From positions 1 to 35,338 of the forward strand of contig NZ_BEXF01000040.1 of NCBI RefSeq assembly GCF_002897295.1: 35,338 bases of DNA, written 5' to 3'. A model generated the notes under the pieces. It saw only the letters and a list, made by a program, of their open reading frames with translations, was not told where the DNA came from and ran no database searches. The stretch is from Brevibacillus reuszeri (GTDB lineage: Bacteria; Bacillota; Bacilli; Brevibacillales; Brevibacillaceae). Made by a program: the position numbers and the translations under genes. Shown here in pieces: positions 30,099-35,338 of this stretch; the first letter of the stretch is position 1, and every line of letters begins with the position of its first letter.

Positions 30099-31401
30099 TA
30101 GCTGCCTCTGGTTGCCGAAAAATGACATGCTCCAACAGCAAACATACCAGTACACCGAGGAGCAAGCCATTTCCAAACAGGAAGCTGGCCAGTGGTGGGA
30201 GATGCTGCCATGCCGTTGCAGGAACGAACATCACGCCAATCCCGATCAACAAAGAGCTGCCACCGACTGTAATGGTCCGTTCATCCATTTTTACTGTCAC
30301 ATAATCCTTCAGTCCAAAGCCAAGCAGCTGAGTATACGAAATGAACATCGCTGCATACGCAACCGGTGTAGGTAAGGCAGCCAGGAAATGGGCCACCAAT
30401 GGGAACAGGCCAATCAGCATCATCCCGATCATTGCCAGCATAAATGGCAGACGTGATGCCATCCGAGTCGTCTGAATGACGGCTGCTGCTAGCGAAAGGG
30501 GGATCATTCCGACAACCCCGCTCAAGCCGGACAGAAGATGAGAAACACCTGTAAAGACACCACCGCGGTTATACTGCTTCTCGGTTGGTTCTGTTTCTGT
30601 CGCTTTCCCCATTACAACCGTGCTCGTAACCAGATTAGTCAGCAGCACAAATCCAGTCAGCATGCTTGTAAGCACTACGCCCCAATCCCAGCGCGGTGCT
30701 CCCCAGAAAAAGAAGGATGGCCAGGCAATCAGTTGCTCAGCCGGTCGAACTGGTTCTGTCCACCCCAAGATTGCGTACAGCACCCATCCGCCGACCATTC
30801 CAAACAGGACTGCAAAGCTCGAAAACCGTTTTGTTCGCATAATCCAAATAACAAGTGCAACAATCCCAATCGAAACGAGTGCCACGCCAGGCTGAACTTC
30901 TTTGGAGTGCTGAAACCCGATACCCAGCATCCCCGTCAAAATGTTGCTGCATAAAGAAATCGCAAGCAAAATCATGTATGTTCCGGATACTAATGGAGTA
31001 AACCATCTTTGGAGCTTTCCAATCCAGCCCATCATCCCGAACAATAGGAATAATAAACCTGCCATCGCCATTCCTACTTGAAAGGATTGGCCAATTTCCC
31101 GCGGATGAAGTCCTGCGCTCGTACCTAACTGGGCCAAAATGATGAAAATGCCCCACCATAATCCCGCCGGTCCTTCCAGCATGGGATAACGATGACCAAT
31201 CCATACCTGCAGAAAGGACGCCAAACCGATGAAAAACATCGTCTGCTGCATCAGATTGCCGATCTCATCCACCTGCAGACCGTATACGTCCCCAATCATC
31301 AAGGGAACGGCTACACTGCTGGAGACAGCTACGATCATCCACTGCAGGGCCGCCAAAATGCTCGTGCCCATTGGAGGCCTGTCATACAATCCGTACTTCA
31401 A
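30070..31401 (-). CDS. NCS2-type purine/xanthine-uracil permease
   Basis: I start at TTG 31401 because GAGGTGG lies just upstream; the frame also allows GTG 31410. The protein of about 443 residues has 12-14 membrane helices and NCS2 features: PLMIGDVYGLQVDEI, YPMLEGPAGLWWGIFIILAQ, GLSGVVGMIPLSLAAAVIQT and the final helices. The order of charged loop residues suits nucleobase:cation symport. It fits the nearby nucleoside catabolism cluster (18.9-23.6 kb) but is a separate unit. The leader contains a 14-bp hairpin. Confidence 0.87.
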   Translation of the reverse strand: MKYGLYDRPPMGTSILAALQWMIVAVSSSVAVPLMIGDVYGLQVDEIGNLMQQTMFFIGLASFLQVWIGHRYPMLEGPAGLWWGIFIILAQLGTSAGLHPREIGQSFQVGMAMAGLLFLLFGMMGWIGKLQRWFTPLVSGTYMILLAISLCSNILTGMLGIGFQHSKEVQPGVALVSIGIVALVIWIMRTKRFSSFAVLFGMVGGWVLYAILGWTEPVRPAEQLIAWPSFFFWGAPRWDWGVVLTSMLTGFVLLTNLVTSTVVMGKATETEPTEKQYNRGGVFTGVSHLLSGLSGVVGMIPLSLAAAVIQTTRMASRLPFMLAMIGMMLIGLFPLVAHFLAALPTPVAYAAMFISYTQLLGFGLKDYVTVKMDERTITVGGSSLLIGIGVMFVPATAWQHLPPLASFLFGNGLLLGVLVCLLLEHVIFRQPEAAKKQKDDHAA

Positions 31402-31518
31402 AGAATCCACCTCATTTTCTTACCGCTATCGCTACCTGCGTATTCTCCAGGCCGTGCTTGCAACAAAAGCCTACAGTTAAGAATATCATCATCTGGTTTT
31501 CTGGCAAACATGCAAGAA

Positions 31519-31549
31519 GGCAAGAAACTCTCCATGAGAATTTCTTACC
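31519..31549 (-). promoter_or_regulatory. Long hairpin in the permease leader
   Basis: GGTAAGAAATTCTC and GAGAGTTTCTTGCC (minus strand) form a 14-bp stem with two G-U pairs and an ATG loop, about 118 bases before the permease start. No T-run follows. No known purine riboswitch core is present in this 233-bp leader. Confidence 0.55.
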
Positions 31550-31634
31550 CTCTTATAATACTGCAGTCGATATGACTATATGGCTTATGGACAGACCCCT
31601 TCGACCACAACAAGTATTTTTTGGATCAAGAGCT

Positions 31635-32636
31635 CTACTTAGCGATCACATTTTTTATGATGGTTTTTACCCCAAGTTCAATTCCGAGTGGCCCTCCAGC
31701 TGCTATTGAGCTGTCTAGCGCGTACATCTGACCGCTTTTTATGGCCTTTAGAGAATTCCATGCTGAATCGCTTTCTAATTTTTTCAGATAGCCTTGCAAA
31801 TTTTTAGAGGACCCTCCGATATCAGCAACAAACATGTAGTCAGGGTTCATCGCTGCCAGCCCTTCAAGGGAGATCTGCTCCCCTTTTGTAGACATATCAA
31901 CATACTTCTCAGGCGGATTTAGTCCGAGACCGCTTTCCTTGTTAAACACAAACTGTGTAGTAAAGCCCCAGAATTGCTTGTCTCCGAGCATAATCACGCC
32001 AAAGGTTTTGTCGTTGAATTTCTTCAATTGTTCTTTGGAATCGGCAATCAATGCTTCAATCCGTGTAATCTCATCCTCTGCCTTTTGTTCTTTTCCGAAG
32101 ATTTTTCCGTATTCCCGCAGCGCACCTTGCCAGTTATTTTCATTACTGTCCACAGTAATAACAGGAGCAATTTTCTCCAGCTTATCGCCGTAGCTCTCAT
32201 ACCGTCCCGAGACCATGACGATGAGATCTGGCTCGATTTCCAGCAATTTTTCTAAATTAGGGCTCGTCATTGATCCAATATCAGCAATCTCCTTGTCCTT
32301 ATACGGAGCCAAGGATTCCCATTCCTCAAGTACATTCAAGTCTGTCGCTGCAGCAGGAGATTCATTCAGCAAAAATAGATGCTCAAAATTACGGAAGAAC
32401 AGAAGTGCGACCTTCTCAGGTTTCTTTTCCAGTACGATCTCACGGCCAAGCGCATCTACATATGTTCTCGGCCATTTCCCTGCTTCTGGATCGGTTTTTT
32501 CAGTTTTACTTGCCTCTGGTGCAGGTGTTGTGCTGCTTGATGCGGAACGATTAGTAGGCTCTGAAGCTCCAGCGCAGCCGGCCAAAACACCGGCCAAAAG
32601 TGCGAGTGAGACGAACAGTCTCATAATTATTTTCAT
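31635..32636 (-). CDS. Iron-siderophore ABC transporter substrate-binding lipoprotein
   Basis: A 333-residue class III binding protein. The signal peptide MKIIMRLFVSLALLAGVLAG ends at lipobox Cys21, which would be lipidated. A Ser/Thr/Pro-rich linker follows, then two lobes with the family pattern: KPEKVALLFFRNFEHLFLLN, PNLEKLLEIEPDLIVMVSGR and SAWNSLKAIKSGQMYALDSS. No permease or ATPase gene is adjacent, so it must share one elsewhere. It is preceded by an AraC regulator and a Fur box, so iron control is likely. Confidence 0.9.
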   Translation of the reverse strand: MKIIMRLFVSLALLAGVLAGCAGASEPTNRSASSSTTPAPEASKTEKTDPEAGKWPRTYVDALGREIVLEKKPEKVALLFFRNFEHLFLLNESPAAATDLNVLEEWESLAPYKDKEIADIGSMTSPNLEKLLEIEPDLIVMVSGRYESYGDKLEKIAPVITVDSNENNWQGALREYGKIFGKEQKAEDEITRIEALIADSKEQLKKFNDKTFGVIMLGDKQFWGFTTQFVFNKESGLGLNPPEKYVDMSTKGEQISLEGLAAMNPDYMFVADIGGSSKNLQGYLKKLESDSAWNSLKAIKSGQMYALDSSIAAGGPLGIELGVKTIIKNVIAK

Positions 32637-32654
32637 TACGACTCCTCCAAATGA

Positions 32655-32695
32655 GTTTTGCTGGACGAACTAAACTACGGTCAGTTTAGCAAAAC
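32655..32695 (-). promoter_or_regulatory. Nested inverted repeats between araC and the binding-protein gene
   Basis: CTAAACT (32670-32676) / AGTTTAG (32683-32689) form an inner hairpin, and GTTTTGCT (32655-32662) / AGCAAAAC (32688-32695) an outer one; they share bases, so they could be alternative folds. They lie in the leader of the lipoprotein gene. A site for the AraC regulator or an attenuator is possible. Confidence 0.45.
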
Positions 32696-32700
32696 GTATT

Positions 32701-33552
32701 TTAGATAGGAATGGAGCCATCCTGAAAACCATATGGATTATTCCTGAATTTCCCCCGGAATTCGGCTGGGGATACACCCACTTGTTTTTTAAAAATACGG
32801 CTGAAATACAGAGCATCTACATAGCCTACGCTTTTTGCCACCTCACCGATCGGTGCGTCGCCCGCCAATAGCCATTCCTTTGCGCGGTTAAGACGGTAAG
32901 CCATCAAATAATTGCCTGGCCCCATACCCGTATACTTCTTGAAGACATAGAACAATCTGTTTTCATTTATCTCATTTTGTTCTGCTAAAGCACGCACGCT
33001 AAGACCAGCCATATAGTGCTCATGTATGTATTTCGATACTTTCTCAAATAACGCTTGCTCACTATCGCTGCTCTGGTTGCGGACACAAACGAACAGCTCC
33101 TCCAGTACACAGCGAAATAGCGTTTCTGTTTGAAAGGCTGATATTCCGCCTGGCTCTCCCGAAGAACGCCACAAAAGCTCAAGCAGCTCTGTCAGGCGAG
33201 GACTTTGTCTCGGAGTAAGCTGAAAATGTGCCTTGGAAAGACGAAACCCTGAAGGCTCGGGCCCACATACTCGGTATAGAACCAGTAGATATTCCCACCT
33301 GTTGTTCCCCAGGACCTTCCGATTCAAGGGCATATTTGCGCCGCCGTGCACCACATTTCCCTGAGCAAGCGTATACGTGGTTCCGCTAAAATCAAACTCG
33401 GCCTTGCCTCTTAGAGGAAAAACAAAGCCTGGAAAAGGCTCCGTATAGTCATCACAGCTCTTTCCCGGATCACGTACATAGCGACATACTTGCTCCACCT
33501 GAAAAGAAGTCCGCGCAAAATGCTCTGCAAGCTTATTGATGTCCATGTTCAT
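32701..33552 (-). CDS. AraC-family regulator of iron uptake
   Basis: The start is ATG 33552 behind GGTGGTGAG; a longer frame reaches 33582. The 283-residue product has a cupin-like N-terminal sensor (about 30-130; EPFPGFVFPLRGKAEFDFSG) and an AraC DNA-binding domain (about 185-275; GLSVRALAEQNEINENRLFY, then AKSVGYVDALYFSRIFKKQV, then GVSPAEFR). It sits upstream of the siderophore-binding lipoprotein, like Btr in B. subtilis, and likely activates it when the siderophore is bound. A Fur box precedes the gene. Confidence 0.88.
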   Translation of the reverse strand: MNMDINKLAEHFARTSFQVEQVCRYVRDPGKSCDDYTEPFPGFVFPLRGKAEFDFSGTTYTLAQGNVVHGGANMPLNRKVLGNNRWEYLLVLYRVCGPEPSGFRLSKAHFQLTPRQSPRLTELLELLWRSSGEPGGISAFQTETLFRCVLEELFVCVRNQSSDSEQALFEKVSKYIHEHYMAGLSVRALAEQNEINENRLFYVFKKYTGMGPGNYLMAYRLNRAKEWLLAGDAPIGEVAKSVGYVDALYFSRIFKKQVGVSPAEFRGKFRNNPYGFQDGSIPI

Positions 33553-33668
33553 TTCACTCACCACCTGGTACTGATCGTCCAATCCAGACTTGCGCCTTGT
33601 CTCACCTGCGTTTGCAAGTTGAATGAATTTTATTCTTGTGAAGCCGCCATTTCTGGTTTATTATAATA

Positions 33669-33687
33669 GATAATGAGAATCATTTTC
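33669..33687. promoter_or_regulatory. Fur box
   Basis: GATAATGAGAATCATTTTC matches the Fur consensus GATAATGATAATCATTATC at 17 of 19 positions. It lies about 120 bases upstream of the AraC start, so the regulator and the binding protein should be repressed when iron is plentiful. Confidence 0.88.
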
Positions 33688-33788
33688 AACAAATTGTTTT
33701 TAACTGTCTTGGGGATTGAATCACTTACCTTATCTTCTAGCGCAAACTGATCTGTATCCAACCCGATAGCTATTTTGCTGCAACAAAC

Positions 33789-33817
33789 AAAAAAACCCTA
33801 AGGATACAAATCCCTAG
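33789..33817 (-). terminator. Terminator of the rRNA-tRNA operon
   Basis: On the minus strand CTAGGGAT pairs with ATCCTTAG (one G-U pair) around a four-base loop and is followed by GGGTTTTTTT. It lies just after tRNA-Leu. Confidence 0.8.
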
Positions 33818-33833
33818 AGCTTGGTTTCTTATA

Positions 33834-33915
33834 TGGTGCCGGTGAAGGGACTTGAACCCCCACGGTTTCCCTCACGATTTTGAGTCGCGCGCGTCTGCCA
33901 TTCCGCCACACCGGC
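33834..33915 (-). tRNA. tRNA-Leu (CAA)
   Basis: Acceptor GCCGGTG/CACCGGC, a variable arm as in class II tRNAs, anticodon loop CTCAAAA, and encoded CCA. It is the last gene of the operon. TrmL (24517-24987) modifies the wobble base of this tRNA type. Confidence 0.95.
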
Positions 33916-33923
33916 AAATATTT

Positions 33924-33997
33924 TGGAGGAGGCACCCGGATTTGAACCGGGGATAAGGGTTTTGCAGACCCGTGCCTTACCACTTGGCTATGCCTCC
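33924..33997 (-). tRNA. tRNA-Cys (GCA)
   Basis: Acceptor GGAGGCA/TGCCTCC, anticodon loop CTGCAAA, U at the discriminator as is typical for Cys, and encoded CCA. Confidence 0.95.
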
Positions 33998-34024
33998 GTA
34001 AAATAAGTACTTCTAGTGAATCAA

Positions 34025-34100
34025 TGGAGCGGACGAAGGGTCTCGAACCCTCGACCTTCGCCTTGGCAAGGCGACGCTCTACCAATTGAGCTACGTCCGC
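34025..34100 (-). tRNA. tRNA-Gly (GCC)
   Basis: Acceptor GCGGACG/CGTCCGC, anticodon loop TTGCCAA, encoded CCA. Confidence 0.95.
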
Positions 34101-34107
34101 ATCTGTA

Positions 34108-34182
34108 TGGCTGGGGTACTAGGATTTGAACCTAGGAATGACGGAGTCAAAGTCCGTTGCCTTACCGCTTGGCTATACCCCA
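34108..34182 (-). tRNA. tRNA-Gln (TTG)
   Basis: Acceptor TGGGGTA/TACCCCA with U1, as is typical for Gln, anticodon loop CTTTGAC, encoded CCA. Confidence 0.95.
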
Positions 34183-34209
34183 ATAAGTAATCCCCAACTA
34201 TAAAATTCA

Positions 34210-34286
34210 TGGGGCGATCGATGGGACTTGAACCCACGAGTGCCGGAGCCACAATCCGGTGCGTTAACCCCTTCGCCACGACCGCC
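34210..34286 (-). tRNA. tRNA-His (GTG)
   Basis: Anticodon loop ATTGTGG, extra 5' G opposite C73 as expected for His, encoded CCA. Confidence 0.95.
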
Positions 34287-34315
34287 ATGTTACATCTATT
34301 ATTGTTTTGCAATAA

Positions 34316-34389
34316 TGGCAGGGGCAGTAGGAATCGAACCCACACCAAAGGTTTTGGAGACCTTCGTTCTACCTTTAAACTATGCCCCT
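34316..34389 (-). tRNA. tRNA-Trp (CCA)
   Basis: Acceptor AGGGGCA/TGCCCCT, anticodon loop CTCCAAA, encoded CCA. Confidence 0.95.
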
Positions 34390-34396
34390 ATAAAAG

Positions 34397-34469
<73 letters not shown>

Positions 34470-34508
34470 ATATGTATTGAATACACGCCATTCTTAATAG
34501 GTAAGAAA

Positions 34509-34585
34509 TGGCGGAGCTGACGGGACTCGAACCCGCGACCTCCGGTGTGACAGACCGGCGTGAACTCCAACTTCACCACAGCTCC
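34509..34585 (-). tRNA. tRNA-Asp (GTC)
   Basis: Acceptor GGAGCTG/CAGCTCC, anticodon loop CTGTCAC, encoded CCA. Confidence 0.93.
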
Positions 34586-34606
34586 ATATTGATCTGGAAG
34601 AAAATT

Positions 34607-34683
<77 letters not shown>

Positions 34684-34763
34684 ACGATCAGGACGACCTG
34701 GTGTCAGCGTTACCACAGGACGTGGTGCTTTTAGCTGACCTTCCGTATCCTTTAAAATATAAG
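34684..34763 (-). other. Structured spacer between tRNA-Val and tRNA-fMet
   Basis: This 80-base spacer is longer than most gaps in the cluster. GTCAGC/GCTGAC pairs around a smaller CCAC/GTGG hairpin. It is probably an RNA processing element. No gene is seen. Confidence 0.4.
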
Positions 34764-34839
34764 TGGTGGAGGCTGACGGGATCGAACCGCCGACCCTCTG
34801 CTTGTAAGGCAGATGCTCTCCCAGCTGAGCTAAGCCTCC
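34764..34839 (-). tRNA. tRNA-Val (TAC)
   Basis: Acceptor GGAGGCT with CAGCCTCC, anticodon loop CTTACAA, encoded CCA. Confidence 0.95.
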
Positions 34840-34920
34840 CCAATCCCCAAGCAGTTGTTGGGGCCCCCGCAAAGTACTCGGTGTTGCTACAAAGCGTTCA
34901 CTTCACTTTGTGGGGTAATA
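34840..34920 (-). other. Spacer with two hairpins between tRNA-Glu and tRNA-Val
   Basis: CCCCACAAAGT pairs with ACTTTGCGGGG across about 29 bases (one mismatch), and CCCCAA/TTGGGG forms a second hairpin. The long stem looks like an RNase III-type processing site. No 5S rRNA fits in this gap. Confidence 0.45.
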
Positions 34921-34997
34921 TGGTGACCCGTAGGGGATTCGAACCCCTGTATGACAGCGTGAAAGGCTGCTGTGTTAAACCGCTTCACCAACGGGCC
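34921..34997 (-). tRNA. tRNA-Glu (TTC)
   Basis: Acceptor GGCCCGT/ACGGGTC with one G-U pair, anticodon loop CTTTCAC, encoded CCA. Confidence 0.95.
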
Positions 34998-35001
34998 AAG
35001 A

Positions 35002-35094
35002 TGGCGGATGGAGTGGGATTTGAACCCACGAGACGGGTCGACCCCGCCTACACGATTTCCAATCGTGCTCCTTCGGCCGCTCGGACATCCATCC
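35002..35094 (-). tRNA. tRNA-Ser (GGA)
   Basis: A 93-base class II tRNA with a long variable arm, acceptor GGATGGA/TCCATCC, anticodon loop TTGGAAA, encoded CCA. Confidence 0.95.
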
Positions 35095-35097
35095 ATA

Positions 35098-35173
35098 TGG
35101 CTCCTCGGGACGGACTCGAACCGCCGACCGATCGGTTAACAGCCGATTGCTCTACCAACTGAGCTACCGAGGA
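35098..35173 (-). tRNA. tRNA-Asn (GTT)
   Basis: Acceptor TCCTCGG/CCGAGGA, anticodon loop CTGTTAA, encoded CCA. It is the first tRNA after 23S rRNA. Confidence 0.95.
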
Positions 35174-35176
35174 ACA

Positions 35177-35195
35177 TTGAAGGTCATTCCTTCAA
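35177..35195 (-). other. Hairpin between 23S rRNA and tRNA-Asn
   Basis: TTGAAGG and CCTTCAA form a perfect 7-bp stem with a five-base loop, just after the 23S 3' end. It is probably part of rRNA processing, since no T-run follows. Confidence 0.5.
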
Positions 35196-35224
35196 AACTG
35201 AATACGCATGATTGCTAAGAGTGT

Positions 35225-35338
35225 GGATAAGTCCTCGACCGATTAGTATTCGTCAGCTCCACGTGTTACCACGCTTCCACACCGAACCTATCAACCTCAT
35301 CGTCTATGAGGGGTCTTACCAGCTTGCGCTGTGGGAAG
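35225..35338 (-). rRNA. 23S ribosomal RNA, 3' end
   Basis: The minus strand carries the conserved 23S terminus, including GAATACTAATCGGTCGAGGA and CTTATCC at the end, with GGTGTGGAAGCG further in. The gene runs off the right edge. The exact 3' base is set by similarity to other bacterial 23S ends. Confidence 0.93.

Noticed and set aside
31402..31634. Purine riboswitch before the permease
   Set aside because: The conserved three-way-junction core sequences are not present; only a simple long hairpin is visible.

Overview
The window looks like a spore-forming Gram-positive of the Brevibacillus/Paenibacillus type. The reasons are the AGGAGG-type ribosome sites, the frequent TTG and GTG starts, the paired sporulation genes prkA and yhbH, and a dense rRNA-tRNA cluster. 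The genus is an inference, because no search could be run.

Region 1, about 1-14440, is one end of a temperate phage or prophage-like element. Its leftward early operon starts at a cro-like gene (8430-8675). It runs through small unknown genes, a YqaJ exonuclease and RecT annealase, an HNH nuclease, a lambda-O-like replication protein with an iteron cluster inside its gene, a Rha/ORF6C regulator, RecU and a small tyrosine recombinase. A divergent repressor (8829-9245) faces cro across three copies of the operator AAACGnnnCGTTT. Between the repressor and the integrase lies a leftward agr-type signalling module: a kinase-less multi-pass membrane protein, AgrB, an AgrD-like peptide, a LytTR-only DNA-binding protein and a receiver-LytTR response regulator. 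A 21-bp phased repeat array sits at its 3' end. A small HTH gene and a large serine recombinase (12844-14406) close the element.

The junction at about 14440 cuts the 3' end of yhbH. The chromosomal yhbH frame stops matching its family after GEVNQY and ends on element-derived codons. The element is therefore inserted in a mother-cell sporulation gene next to its own serine recombinase. This is the same design as the skin element in sigK, and it suggests excision during sporulation.

Region 2, about 14440-33700, is ordinary chromosome. It holds prkA with a candidate sigma-E promoter, small membrane and secreted proteins, and a nucleoside catabolism cluster (amidohydrolase, nucleoside hydrolase, MFS transporter, IclR regulator). 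It continues with a HAD phosphatase, trmL, a ferric-reductase-like membrane protein, an amidase-domain protein, ogt, queG-rnhA, a B3/B4-domain protein and an NCS2 purine/xanthine-type permease. Last is an iron-siderophore binding lipoprotein with an AraC regulator behind a Fur box.

Region 3, about 33790-35338, is a leftward stable-RNA operon. The 3' end of 23S rRNA is followed directly by 13 tRNAs (Asn, Ser, Glu, Val, fMet, Asp, Phe, Trp, His, Gln, Gly, Cys, Leu) and a terminator. No 5S gene lies between them.
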